Assembly (NCBI GenBank): GCA_005777235.1
Contig: SXND01000079.1
Location: forward strand, 1 to 39,813
Origin: Pseudomonadota bacterium
GTDB lineage: Bacteria > Tectomicrobia > Entotheonellia > Entotheonellales > Entotheonellaceae
DNA length: 39,813 nucleotides
Direction of reading: 5' to 3'
Shown: positions 15,619 to 24,139 of the stretch, one piece after another
Position numbering within the stretch: position 1 is the first letter of the stretch
How the letters are laid out: every line of letters starts with the position of its first letter
Made by a program: the position numbers and the translations under genes
Notes under the pieces: generated by a model
The model's database searches: none
Seen by the model: the letters and a program-made list of their open reading frames with translations, nothing else
What the model was told of the DNA's origin: nothing

Positions 15619-17808
15619 CTACTTTGTCTCAAAAGTCGTGGCGCCGTCCCAATCGTCTGCCAGCGTGGCGGGATCGAGCTCATCCAGCCGCGCCAGCATC
15701 TCGATCGTGGAGGTATCGTGTGGACGCGCCATGAGGGCGCTCGTAAACTGCGCACGTGCCACAGCGAACTGCCGGGCGAGGTAGGCCGAGAAGGCCGCAT
15801 CATACGCCTGGTAATACTGCAGATCAGCCACGGCAATGTCATCCTCCTGCTCGCCGTACACCTCGTAGACTTTGACGGCTTGTGACTTGCCCTTGACCCG
15901 AATGGCATCGAGCAGGCGGGTACGAAACACGTGCGGGGTCAGCGCCTCATAGGTAAACTCCGAAATCATGACTACGGTCTGATAATGTTTATTGGCGGCT
16001 TCCAAGCGCGAGGCCAGATTCACCGCATCGCCAATCACCGTATAGTTAAATACTTGCTCCGACCCGATATTGCCTACCACCATGGGCCCGGTGTTGATCC
16101 CCACCCGACATTCCAAGGCGGGGAAGCCTTCGTGGAGCCACTGGGGACGCAGGGCGGTCAGACGGCGCTGCATGCGCAAGGCGGTACGGACCGCCAGATC
16201 GGCATGGTAGGGAATCGGTAAGGGTGCACCAAATTCCGCCATAATGGCGTCGCCAATGTATTTGTCGATGATGCCACCCTGTTCCATGACGATGGTGGTC
16301 ATCGCCGTCAGATACATATTAAGGAGTTGGACCAGCGCTTGCGGGGTGAGCTGCTCAGCCAGCGTCGTAAAATTGGCAATGTCCGAGAACAACACGGAAA
16401 TGACCCGCTCCTCGCCGCCGAGGTGAAGTAAGCCACGATTGTGCAACAATTCATCGACAACTTTTTTGGAGACGTACTTGGCGAAGGCGTCCCGGATGAA
16501 GGCCTGATCGCGCGCAATGGCCACCTGGAGGCCCACTACCGTCCCACCCAAGATCCACAGCACGCTGCACAGCATGGAGGCCAGGGGCAGGAGCGTGAAA
16601 TGCAGACCTTGCCACCAGGCCAGGGCCAGGAGTCCGAGCACGATGCAGCCTCCCATGCCATAGAGCGGCAACGGCGACTCGACCAGTGCCGCCAGCATCA
16701 CGAGCAGCCCAAGGAGGCCGAGCAACGCCAGCACCTGCCCGAGCGACCAGGTGTGCAGAAAGGTGCTGGTCAGGAGCGCATTGGTAAAGGCGGCATGCAT
16801 GGCGACCAGGGGCACATAGCGCTCCAGCGGTGTCTGGCCCGCGTCCGCAATGCCAGTCGAGACATCACCGATGAACACAAAGGCATTCTCAAACAGCTCC
16901 AGCAGATTGCCACGTACGTCTGGATCGCGCATCAGGGCCAGCAACTGGTGTATCGGCATGCTGGGGAAATCACGCCCCCACACCTGTGGATACGGCACCC
17001 GCGTCCGGCCATGGGCATCAATCGGCACCACCACGTCATGGCGGAGACGGCTGGTGGGCAGCGCCGGGATGGTGAGCGTCTGGCCCCAATGGACAGTCAG
17101 CGCCTCCAGCGGCACCTGCATGGCATCCAGAAACATGGCAAGGGACATGGCGGGCAGATAGCCCGTCTCGACTTTGAGCAACAGCGGCAACCAGCGATAG
17201 ACCCCGTCTGCGTCGTTGGTGGCACTGATGTGCGCCGTTTTGAAGGCCGCTGCAGCCAAGAGGTCGAACTGCGTGAGGGCGCGTGTGGCGTAGAGTGGCT
17301 GGGCGTTCCCCCGTTCATGCGGTTGGTGCAGCTGGGACCGTAAGCGCTCGTAGGCCGCACCACTACCCCAGCGAAAAGGTTGGACAGCGGGGCTCTGATC
17401 CACCGCGATGGGGAGGTACACCGTACCAAGTTGCTGCACAGAGGTGGCAAAACGCTGATCGGCCTCAGGAGTGGTCGGGAGTGAGAAAATGATATCGTAG
17501 GCTACCGCTGCGACCCCGAGCTGCGCCAGCGCCTCGTTCACCTGAGCCATCGCAACACGATCGACGCTGCGCGTGCCAAATTGCGCATACGAATCATCGG
17601 TAAGCGTCACATAGACGATCTGCGGAGCGCGGCGTGGTCCATAGCCCTGCTGGACGACGCGCGCATACAGTGCGTCCGTGAGCGGCGCATCCAGGGTGGT
17701 CCACACACTGCCTCGCAACACCCAGAACAGCATGGCACTGGCGAGCAGGGCAAGGTCCAGGAAGATGACGATGCGGAGGAAGGGCTTACTTTTGCACGTG
17801 AAGATCAT
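15619..17808 (-). CDS. CHASE2-domain adenylate/guanylate cyclase
   Basis: The 729-residue protein is a class III nucleotide cyclase with an extracytoplasmic sensor. One helix near 10-30 is followed by a CHASE2 domain (about 35-345; APQIVYVTLTDDSYAQFG, YDIIFSLPT, NLLELFENAFVFIGDVS). Three further membrane helices span about 350-440. The catalytic domain lies at about 465-660: VLFSDIANFT with a metal-binding Asp, IIDKYIGDAIMAEFG with Lys and the second Asp, and NYTVIGDAVNLASRLE. Lys and Asp at the base-selecting positions favour ATP and cAMP. A short tail of about 60 residues follows. Its start lies inside the end of the DUF4384 gene (23-base overlap), which implies coupled expression. Confidence 0.88.
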   Translation of the reverse strand: MIFTCKSKPFLRIVIFLDLALLASAMLFWVLRGSVWTTLDAPLTDALYARVVQQGYGPRRAPQIVYVTLTDDSYAQFGTRSVDRVAMAQVNEALAQLGVAAVAYDIIFSLPTTPEADQRFATSVQQLGTVYLPIAVDQSPAVQPFRWGSGAAYERLRSQLHQPHERGNAQPLYATRALTQFDLLAAAAFKTAHISATNDADGVYRWLPLLLKVETGYLPAMSLAMFLDAMQVPLEALTVHWGQTLTIPALPTSRLRHDVVVPIDAHGRTRVPYPQVWGRDFPSMPIHQLLALMRDPDVRGNLLELFENAFVFIGDVSTGIADAGQTPLERYVPLVAMHAAFTNALLTSTFLHTWSLGQVLALLGLLGLLVMLAALVESPLPLYGMGGCIVLGLLALAWWQGLHFTLLPLASMLCSVLWILGGTVVGLQVAIARDQAFIRDAFAKYVSKKVVDELLHNRGLLHLGGEERVISVLFSDIANFTTLAEQLTPQALVQLLNMYLTAMTTIVMEQGGIIDKYIGDAIMAEFGAPLPIPYHADLAVRTALRMQRRLTALRPQWLHEGFPALECRVGINTGPMVVGNIGSEQVFNYTVIGDAVNLASRLEAANKHYQTVVMISEFTYEALTPHVFRTRLLDAIRVKGKSQAVKVYEVYGEQEDDIAVADLQYYQAYDAAFSAYLARQFAVARAQFTSALMARPHDTSTIEMLARLDELDPATLADDWDGATTFETK

Positions 17809-18415
17809 ATTTTTTCACGACGAAAGCTTTGCCGGACGATATGGGTAACGCCTGCGCGAAGGGATCAGCGCCGAGCGAGCGCACATTGCCCGCGATTTGA
17901 AACGGCTTGTCGGCCTGTTGGCCAAGGTCAATTTTGCTCGCGTCCATCAGCTTGCGCTCCACCGCCAGCCACTGCTCGGGTGAGACCTTCGCGCCACTGC
18001 CCACGGTTAGCACCTCGCGCAACGCCGTCGGGCTACACAACACGGTGAGGGCTTCATGGGGGCTGGCCCCATCAATCTCATAAAACTTCTCCGCCGACGG
18101 CAACGTCACCTGTGTCCCTTTGGCGACCTTGGTCGCAGCGTCCCGGGCGTTGAGCAAGGTGATGGTCGAGCCATCATTGTGCACTACATAGATATAGGCA
18201 TCGTCTTCGGGAAGCACATAGACCCGGACGGCGTCACCAGTTTTCACCCTTTCGGTACTTTTGGCGGCGACAAGACGTTCCCCGGCACGGAGCTGGAGAC
18301 CTATCTTCGCCCGGACGCGCTCTTGCGCCATGGCTGATGCAACGAGCAGCGGGCACAGCCATATCCCCATCAGGAGGAGTGTGCTGAGTGAGACAACGGG
18401 GCGCATGCGGTTCAT
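17786..18415 (-). CDS. secreted DUF4384-domain protein
   Basis: The 209-residue protein starts with a clear signal peptide (VVSLSTLLLMGIWLCPLLVA, cleavage likely after AMA). It continues with a DUF4384 domain at about 45-140: LRAGERLVAAKSTERVKTGDAVRVYV, DAYIYVVHNDGSTITLL and KGTQVTLPSAEKFYEID. Such domains are often found next to caspase-like or CHASE2-type signalling proteins, and here the next gene is a CHASE2 cyclase whose start overlaps. It may be a periplasmic partner of that sensor (inference). ATG 18415 was chosen because it opens directly into the signal peptide. Confidence 0.75.
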   Translation of the reverse strand: MNRMRPVVSLSTLLLMGIWLCPLLVASAMAQERVRAKIGLQLRAGERLVAAKSTERVKTGDAVRVYVLPEDDAYIYVVHNDGSTITLLNARDAATKVAKGTQVTLPSAEKFYEIDGASPHEALTVLCSPTALREVLTVGSGAKVSPEQWLAVERKLMDASKIDLGQQADKPFQIAGNVRSLGADPFAQALPISSGKAFVVKKYDLHVQK

Positions 18416-18567
18416 AGCGTGTCCTTCTGATCGTGCCAGGCATCGCGCAGGGCGCGCCCTGGAGGGGAAGCCCGGCAGGCGGGCTGCGCTCAATGTTGCG
18501 ACATCCCTCAGTGTAAAGCAATTTTCGCCGTCTGGCCATGGACCATGCGTGTAAGCCTCGTCACAGG

Positions 18568-19071
18568 CTAGGGGAGTCCTACCAGACCAAAATATCCAGC
18601 ATTGTAGAAGATATGCAGCAGCAGCCCAGGATAGAGACTAGCATAACGCTCACGGCTGTAGCCAAACACCAGAGCCGGGGCGAGTACCGCGAGGGCCCAC
18701 AACGGCGGATGGGTCCAGAGATGTCCCAGCGTAAACGCCAGCGCCGTGCCGGCATTGGCCAGCGTCACCCCACGCCAGGTGCGCTGCCCCCACGGCTGCT
18801 TGCTGCAGTAGCTTTGGAGATAACCACGGAAGAGCACTTCTTCGAGAGCGGGGTGCCCGACGACGAGCAGGCAGAAGGCGGGAGAGAGTATCTGGGAAAG
18901 CGTCAGCGGGTGTATCGGCACGGCAAGCCATAACCCCAACCAGAAGCCAAGACCTGCCAACAGCGCCCCGTAGAACCATGGATCGCGGTAAAACCAGGGG
19001 CACCATCTGAGCCCGAGCCTCTGCCATGTGCCCGCAACCCGTCCCGGCAAGGCCCGCCCCCGGTGTCTCAT
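18568..19071 (-). CDS. CPBP-family intramembrane metalloprotease
   Basis: The 167-residue protein has about four membrane helices and the CPBP (CAAX protease and bacteriocin-processing) motifs: PALEEVLFRGYLQ near residue 98 with the catalytic Glu pair, FTLGHLW near 125 and a late HIFYNAGY near 157 with a conserved His. It is short for the family, with few N-terminal helices. The ATG at 19071 overlaps the TGA of the upstream transporter gene by four bases (ATGA), which fixes the start and shows coupling. The substrate is unknown. Confidence 0.8.
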   Translation of the reverse strand: MRHRGRALPGRVAGTWQRLGLRWCPWFYRDPWFYGALLAGLGFWLGLWLAVPIHPLTLSQILSPAFCLLVVGHPALEEVLFRGYLQSYCSKQPWGQRTWRGVTLANAGTALAFTLGHLWTHPPLWALAVLAPALVFGYSRERYASLYPGLLLHIFYNAGYFGLVGLP

Positions 19072-19430
19072 GCGGCTCCCAGTCCGACCAGGACAACCCC
19101 AAGGCAGATAAGCCCAGCGGCCAGCCAGCGGGTCCGATTGACCGGCTCGTGAAACACGATCCGCGACAGAATCATCACGAGGACGTAGCCCAGACTGACC
19201 GTGGGATAGGCCAGGGACAACTCTAAACGCGCCAGCACACTGAGATAGAGCACGGTGGAGAGACCATAGCACCCGAAACCGCTCATGACCGAGACGTTGC
19301 GGGTGAGGGCCACGAGGTCACCCAGACCAAAGCCTGGCTGGCGTGCCATGCCATGTTTGAGGAGGAGTTGTCCGGCCACCCCTATGAGGATGCCCACGAG
19401 GAGTACGGCGTAGGCTTGCTCCTGCATCAT
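19068..19430 (-). CDS. SMR/EamA-like small transporter, second of a pair
   Basis: A 120-residue protein with four predicted membrane helices. The N-terminal VGILIGVAGQLLLKHGM and the C-terminal SLAYPTVSLGYVLVMILSRIVFHEPVNRTRW resemble ArnE/ArnF-type flippase subunits and EmrE-like proteins, which work as dimers of short subunits. The gene directly follows a second gene of the same length and family with almost no gap, so they probably form a heterodimer. The substrate may be a lipid-linked sugar or a small amphiphile (inference). Confidence 0.75.
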   Translation of the reverse strand: MMQEQAYAVLLVGILIGVAGQLLLKHGMARQPGFGLGDLVALTRNVSVMSGFGCYGLSTVLYLSVLARLELSLAYPTVSLGYVLVMILSRIVFHEPVNRTRWLAAGLICLGVVLVGLGAA

Positions 19431-19431
19431 C

Positions 19432-19794
19432 TCACGTCCTCGCTAGGAGGGAGACACCAACGACAATCACACCCACACCGGCCCAACGCAGGGGCGTGAT
19501 GGCTTCCGCGAAGAAGCACGCGGACAAGCCCAGTACAATGGGAAAGGTGAGAGACAGGATCGGATAAGCCAGTGACAACGGGGCACGGGCCAACACCCAG
19601 AGCCAGCACACTGCAGAGAGTCCATAGATGCACAGGCCGCCCCAGGTCTCGGGATGGAGAAAGAGCGTGCTCACGGAAGCGTCCGGCTGGGCCATGCGGG
19701 CCGCTTTGAAGAAGAGCTGACCAGTGGCATTGAGGATAACGGAAAGGAAGATCCCCGCCAAGACAGGACGGCGGGGATGCCGCGAGAGCATCAT
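19432..19794 (-). CDS. SMR/EamA-like small transporter, first of a pair
   Basis: Also 120 residues with four membrane helices (AGIFLSVILNATGQLFFKAA, GGLCIYGLSAVCWLWVLA, SLAYPILSLTFPIVLGLSACFFAEAITPLRW). It is a clear paralogue of the downstream protein, sharing the G.LLFKA and SLAYP...SL motifs. ATG 19794 has AAGGAA upstream. An open frame upstream of it has no similarity and lies over the HAD gene. It sits 20 bases behind the HAD hydrolase gene in one transcription unit. Confidence 0.75.
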   Translation of the reverse strand: MMLSRHPRRPVLAGIFLSVILNATGQLFFKAARMAQPDASVSTLFLHPETWGGLCIYGLSAVCWLWVLARAPLSLAYPILSLTFPIVLGLSACFFAEAITPLRWAGVGVIVVGVSLLART

Positions 19795-19814
19795 AAGATT
19801 CCTTAGAGATTGCG

Positions 19815-20555
19815 TCAGGACTGCAGGGCGGGCAGATCGAGAAGCGTGCAGAGTTCCTGCCAATTGGTAATGGTCGGCACACTCGGCGGGGTAGGCGGTG
19901 GCGCGACCAGCCCCTGCGCCTGGGTATACGCCATCCAAATGGGCTGGATACCAGCCTGTTGCGCGCCCCGCACATCCGCCTCAAGATTATCGCCAATAAA
20001 GGCCGTCTGCGCCCCCGAGACTCCTAAATCTGCGAGCAGGGCGTGAAAAATCTTGGGATGCGGTTTGCGGTAGCCGATTTGGCCCGACACAATGATCGTG
20101 TCGAAAAACGGCGCGAGGCCCAGCGTCTCCAGGATGCGCCACGCGGCAGGGGCATGCGTCAGGTTCGACACCAGCCCAAGGCGATAGCGTGTCTTGAGCT
20201 GTGTGAGCATCGCCAGGGTGCCTGGAATCGGGGTGGCGTAATCGACAAAAGCGGAAAAATAGCGTTCGACGGCCTGGGCAATCCGCGAGTCATCCGGGGG
20301 GATGTCATGCCCAAACTCGCGCAGGGCGGCGCTCACCCAGAAGCGATTGTGGGTTTCCTCGCCGTTGTGCTGCGCCGCCTCCACAAAGCGCCGCGCCGTG
20401 GCACGATAGACAGGCAAAAAACCCGTGTCGGTGACAGGCACGCCACTGTGCGTCAGGCTCTGGGTCAGCCGCCCAACGGCTTCCTCACGCCGGAGGTGTT
20501 GCACCAACACGAGGGTCTCAAAGAGATCAAAACCAAGCGCAGTAATATGTTGCAT
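19815..20555 (-). CDS. HAD-superfamily hydrolase
   Basis: This 246-residue haloacid-dehalogenase-fold protein is probably a small-molecule phosphatase. Motif I is GFDLFETL with nucleophile Asp10; the second acid of the usual DxDGT is replaced by Phe, as in several dehalogenase-like branches. A helical cap spans about 20-95. Motif II is LVSNLTHAP near 130, motif III has Lys in GYRKPHPKIF, and motif IV is FIGDNLEADVRGAQQAG. It heads the operon with two small transporters and the CPBP protease. The ATG at 20555 faces panE across a 213-bp divergent gap. Confidence 0.8.
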   Translation of the reverse strand: MQHITALGFDLFETLVLVQHLRREEAVGRLTQSLTHSGVPVTDTGFLPVYRATARRFVEAAQHNGEETHNRFWVSAALREFGHDIPPDDSRIAQAVERYFSAFVDYATPIPGTLAMLTQLKTRYRLGLVSNLTHAPAAWRILETLGLAPFFDTIIVSGQIGYRKPHPKIFHALLADLGVSGAQTAFIGDNLEADVRGAQQAGIQPIWMAYTQAQGLVAPPPTPPSVPTITNWQELCTLLDLPALQS

Positions 20556-20677
20556 GACGGGATATGGCTCTCCGTAAGATCGTCACCATCCGTAGCGCCC
20601 ACCTCGCCTCGGGGCCTTGCCGTGATCATTACAGAGAACGCGCCTCCGGTCAAGGCGGGACGGGCGCCATCGGGCCG

Positions 20678-20706
20678 TTGTGTCACGCCAGGGAGTCAGA
20701 TACACT
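20678..20706 (+). promoter_or_regulatory. putative promoter of panE
   Basis: TTGTGT (20678-20683) and TACACT (20701-20706) are spaced by 17 bp and lie about 60 bp before the panE start, in the divergent gap. Both hexamers are imperfect. Confidence 0.35.
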
Positions 20707-20768
20707 AGATAAAGAGTACGGTCCAAGCACGTCAACCGCGGTGTGGGACAGAGGGAGGCAGACAAAGC

Positions 20769-21707
20769 ATGCGTATCGCCGTGATGGGCACAGGGGGAGT
20801 GGGTGGCTATTTTGGCGCGTTGCTGGCCCGCGCCGGGCATGACGTCACATTCATTGCCCGCGGCGCACATCTGGCCGCGATGCAGGCGCATGGCCTGCGC
20901 ATCGAAAGCACCCTGGATGGCACCTTTACCGTCCCAGGGTGTGCGGTGAGCGACACGGCCCAGGTGGGTCCGCAGGATCTGGTCCTCTTTACTGTCAAGA
21001 TGTACGACAATGCTGCGGCCGTCGAGGCGGTCAGGCCATTGCTTGGGCACGAGACGCTGATCCTCACCCTACAAAATGGCATTGATAATGGCGAACAATT
21101 GGCCGCTGCCGTCGGAGCAGCGCACGTGCTGATCGGCTCGGCGTATATGGAAGGACGCGTCATCGCGCCTGGCGTGATTATGCAAGCCGGACCAGGAGCC
21201 GCCGCGTTTGGGGAAATGACGCCAGGCAGCACGCCGCGGGCACAGCGTCTCCTGCACGTCTTGCGCGAGGCCGGGTGGCGCGTCGAGTTGCACGACAATA
21301 TGCTGGGCATGTTGTGGAAAAAGTTTGCCTATATTGCTGGGTCGGCGGCGGTGTGCGCCGCGACCAACAGTGATTATCAGGAGATGCGCTCCATCCCAGA
21401 AACCCGGGCCATTATTCAGGGGGCCATTGAGGAAGCATTGACTGTGGGCCGGGCGCGCGGGGCACCGATCCTGGACGATTCGCTCGCCTGGTCGATGACG
21501 GCGCTGGATCAATTCCCTGGCACCGGGCGCGCTTCGTTGGCGAAAGATTTTCTGGCTGGCAATCGCGTCGAACTTGATGGCCTGACAGGGGTCGTGGTGC
21601 GTATGGGGCGTGCCGTGGGGGTACCAACGCCCATTAATGACACGCTCTATGCTATCCTCAAGCCCTGGGCGCAGCGCATTGATGCGCAACGTCAAGACAA
21701 CGTGTAA
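20769..21707 (+). CDS. panE: 2-dehydropantoate 2-reductase (ketopantoate reductase)
   Basis: The 312-residue enzyme would reduce ketopantoate to pantoate with NADPH for pantothenate and CoA synthesis. MGTGGVGGYFGALLARAGHDV is the N-terminal dinucleotide-binding motif. LVLFTVKMYD and LTLQNGIDN carry the conserved Lys and Asn of the active site. NMLGMLWKKFAYIAG near 180 holds the catalytic Lys, and the C-terminal DQFPGTGRASLAKDFLAGNRVELDGLTG is family-typical. Length is normal. GGGAGG lies upstream of the ATG. Related enzymes act on other 2-oxoacids, so the substrate is likely but not proven. Confidence 0.85.
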   Translation: MRIAVMGTGGVGGYFGALLARAGHDVTFIARGAHLAAMQAHGLRIESTLDGTFTVPGCAVSDTAQVGPQDLVLFTVKMYDNAAAVEAVRPLLGHETLILTLQNGIDNGEQLAAAVGAAHVLIGSAYMEGRVIAPGVIMQAGPGAAAFGEMTPGSTPRAQRLLHVLREAGWRVELHDNMLGMLWKKFAYIAGSAAVCAATNSDYQEMRSIPETRAIIQGAIEEALTVGRARGAPILDDSLAWSMTALDQFPGTGRASLAKDFLAGNRVELDGLTGVVVRMGRAVGVPTPINDTLYAILKPWAQRIDAQRQDNV

Positions 21708-21743
21708 CACATGCTGCGTGATGCAGCAGGGGGAAGTGTCACC

Positions 21744-22079
21744 ATGGGTACTTTTCGTATGTATACCGGGGCAGACGGTCAAACGCACGTGGAGACGATT
21801 GAACTCGCGCAGACGCCGGCGTGGACGGCAGGCCTGGCGACGAGCAACATTGCCTTTCGGAGTGCCCCTCCAGGCAACTTTGTGGACTGGCATCCGGCAC
21901 CACGCCGCCAGTTTGTGATCATCCTCTCCGGCCAGCTGGAGATTGGTTTTAGCGACGGCACCAAGCACATCTTCGGTCCAGGGGACGCCCGTCTCGTCGA
22001 AGATACCACCGGCAAGGGCCATACCACCGCCGTCCATGGGAATCAGCCCTGCGTCACCGCCACGGTGCCCTTGGCCTAG
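21744..22079 (+). CDS. cupin-like protein
   Basis: A 111-residue single-domain protein. WHPAPRRQFVIILSGQLEIGFSDG and FGPGDARLVEDTTGKGHTT match the two cupin motifs: His and Glu/Gln in the first, and a late His in the second. It probably binds a metal in a beta-barrel; the function is unknown. The ATG at 21744 is preceded by GGGGGAAG and by the family-typical start TFRMYTG. An in-frame ATG at 21711, four bases after the panE stop, is an alternative. It is probably cotranscribed with panE. Confidence 0.7.
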   Translation: MGTFRMYTGADGQTHVETIELAQTPAWTAGLATSNIAFRSAPPGNFVDWHPAPRRQFVIILSGQLEIGFSDGTKHIFGPGDARLVEDTTGKGHTTAVHGNQPCVTATVPLA

Positions 22080-22145
22080 CGCGGCGTTCCGACACAGCAC
22101 GTGCCTGGCGTGCTCCGGCCAGTAACGGCCTGCGCGCCTATCCCG

Positions 22146-22173
22146 GTCGGGGCGACCGGCTGGTCGCCCCGAC
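22146..22173. repeat. REP-like palindrome, copy 2
   Basis: A perfect 12-base-pair stem, GTCGGGGCGACC with GGTCGCCCCGAC, around a GGCT loop, 66 bases after the cupin gene. It is the strongest of three related palindromes in the window and may also end transcription, though no T tract follows. Confidence 0.8.
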
Positions 22174-22311
22174 AACGCGGACGGGTGTTGCGATGGCCTA
22201 CGGGGAGAGGCTCTGCTCGCGCGCTCCCTGCCCAGCGGGAAGAGAAGGCGGGTACAGGGCTCAGGAGTGGGCCAGGCCTGCGGTATTGCCCTCATGATAC
22301 GAAAGGAAGCG

Positions 22312-23103
22312 ATGGTGCAGCCAACTGTGCTGCAACAATGGTTTATGAGCGCTATTGACGGCCTCGCCCCTGCGGCCCAACGCGAGGCACGCCACCAACT
22401 CTACACGGAGGTGCTTGGACTCCAGTCGCTCCTGGAGCCGACCGCCGCTGACGATGTTGGCGTGTTTCTCCTCGCGCAGGTCCTGGCGGCGCATCAACTG
22501 GCCAGTGCTCCCGTGCCCGGGCACAGACCAGAACGTGCCAGTGGCCAGGCAACGTGGTATGAAAAAGAACGCCGGCGGGTCAGCAAATTGCTGAGCCAGA
22601 TTGCGGAGAGTCCGGTGGTTGCCACTTTCGAGTCTGCGGTGACGTATTATGATGCGGCGGACGTCACCTGTCCCCACGGGCACAACCAGAAAACCTGTGA
22701 GGAGCTGTATGCACTGCGGCTCACCCTGACCCTGCTCGAACAGCATCAGGCCGGGCGCTTGGTGCGCAAGCAAGTCGAGCGCCTGCGGCAACGCCAGCCG
22801 CATCTGCCCATCCTCGCGGATCTCTGTACGCCTCTCACACCCCCGTCCAACGAGGCGATACCCGCCGCGCCCTCAGAGCCAGATGGGCCTGGCACCCCGC
22901 GTGGCCTGGACGACAGTACGGCCTATCTACTCGGGACGATTGTCGGGCGTTTGCGGTACGTGGGTCTCACCGTGGGCCAGAGCTGCAGTCTGGTGGATCG
23001 GGTCTTATCCTGCTGTTTCGGACGACTCGACCCGCACGGCACGCGCCCAGCGCTGCTGGCGGCACACTGGCGACGTCTCAACCAACAGCAGGTGGGAGTG
23101 TGA
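22312..23103 (+). CDS. hypothetical protein
   Basis: I do not recognise this 263-residue protein. It looks soluble and largely helical, with no signal peptide. A central CPHGHNQKTCEEL segment near residue 123 has two Cys and two His that could bind zinc. A conserved-looking helix follows (LYALRLTLTLLEQHQAGRL), then a Pro-rich linker near 185-210 and a C-terminal helical part with SCSLVDRVLSCCFGRLDP. ATG 22312 was chosen for its AAAGGAAG ribosome binding site; an in-frame start at 22267 has none. The stop overlaps or touches the DUF192 gene, so the two are coupled. Confidence 0.6.
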   Translation: MVQPTVLQQWFMSAIDGLAPAAQREARHQLYTEVLGLQSLLEPTAADDVGVFLLAQVLAAHQLASAPVPGHRPERASGQATWYEKERRRVSKLLSQIAESPVVATFESAVTYYDAADVTCPHGHNQKTCEELYALRLTLTLLEQHQAGRLVRKQVERLRQRQPHLPILADLCTPLTPPSNEAIPAAPSEPDGPGTPRGLDDSTAYLLGTIVGRLRYVGLTVGQSCSLVDRVLSCCFGRLDPHGTRPALLAAHWRRLNQQQVGV

Positions 23104-23108
23104 AGAGC

Positions 23109-23573
23109 ATGCGACTATTGAGATCCTACCTGCGTCATGGGTTGTTGAGCCTGTTGCTGCTCCTGCTGTGTAGTGCCCAGAGCACCCTACCCCGCAAAGA
23201 GGTGTGGATCACCCGTGCCACCTCCCAGGAAGAACTGGCGCGTTTTAGTGCTGAAATTGCTGATACCCCAGAGACCTGGGAGCGGGGCCTCATGGAGCGC
23301 ACGTCCCTGGCGCCAAACGCTGGGATGCTGTTCCTCTTCCCCGAGGTGGCCCCACGCGCCTTCTGGATGATGCACACGCTGATTCCACTGGACATGCTGT
23401 TCATTGGGGCCGATCGCCAGATTATTAATATTGTGGAAAACGCCGTGCCGTGCCTGCCGCCACGTCAATGTCCGATCTACCACTCGACGGCTCCAGCCCA
23501 GTACGTCCTCGAAATTCCTGGGGGCCGGGCCCGCGCCTTAGCGCTCAACACCGGCGACCGCGTCCATTTCTAA
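23109..23573 (+). CDS. secreted DUF192 family protein
   Basis: The product (154 residues from ATG 23109) has an N-terminal membrane or signal segment (GLLSLLLLLLCSAQS) and a DUF192 domain: TPETWERGLMERTSLAPNAGMLFLFP, FWMMHTLIPLDMLFIGADRQIINI and VLEIPGGRARALALNTGDRV. DUF192 proteins are small beta-rich, mostly exported proteins of unknown function. GGGAG lies 11 bases before this ATG; an in-frame GTG at 23100 that overlaps the previous stop is another possible start. Confidence 0.8.
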   Translation: MRLLRSYLRHGLLSLLLLLLCSAQSTLPRKEVWITRATSQEELARFSAEIADTPETWERGLMERTSLAPNAGMLFLFPEVAPRAFWMMHTLIPLDMLFIGADRQIINIVENAVPCLPPRQCPIYHSTAPAQYVLEIPGGRARALALNTGDRVHF

Positions 23574-23687
23574 TGCTGCGGCACGCTATCCAAGCCTGGC
23601 ATGATCTGCTACTATACTGGCGCGTTGACAGCAGGTGACGGATGGGCCACAGGCCGCAGCACGAGTCCCAGCACGTAAAGGACAACT

Positions 23688-24092
23688 ATGGCGGGCATTG
23701 TCGAGCGTCTCTGGCAACTTGGGCGGGCGCAGCTCAACGATCTCCTCGGGCAACGCGGGCCTGGCACGCCGCCTGGGGACAGCGCGTCTCGGGCTGCAGA
23801 CGAGACCCCGCACGACACCTTCCACGCCCCACCGCCGTGTGAAGAGTCGCCCACCTCCCGTGCAGGTCTCCCCAGGACAGTAGAGTTAGTACGTTGCTAT
23901 CGCCTGCTTGACCTGCCCTTTGGGGCGCCGATGGCCCAGGTGACCAGACAATGGAAAACGTACTTAAAAAAATGTCATCCTGATCGCTACGCGCGCAACC
24001 CCACCAAACAGGCTGAAGCCACGGAACTCACCCAACAATTGAATGACGCACATCAGAAACTCAAAGTGGCCTGGGAACGACACCAGCGCTAA
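23688..24092 (+). CDS. J-domain protein
   Basis: The 134-residue protein ends in a J domain (about 66-130; CYRLLDLPFGAPMAQVTRQWKTY, KKCHPDRYA with the HPD motif, QQLNDAHQKLKVAW) that should stimulate an Hsp70/DnaK ATPase. The first 60 residues are a poorly conserved, Pro- and Gly-rich region. There is no zinc-binding or substrate domain, so it is a minimal co-chaperone. It precedes the Ldh-type gene by 47 bases. Confidence 0.8.
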   Translation: MAGIVERLWQLGRAQLNDLLGQRGPGTPPGDSASRAADETPHDTFHAPPPCEESPTSRAGLPRTVELVRCYRLLDLPFGAPMAQVTRQWKTYLKKCHPDRYARNPTKQAEATELTQQLNDAHQKLKVAWERHQR

Positions 24093-24139
24093 CCCAGGTT
24101 GTCGCGACAAACGGGCGAGAGGCCCAGGAGGACGATCAC

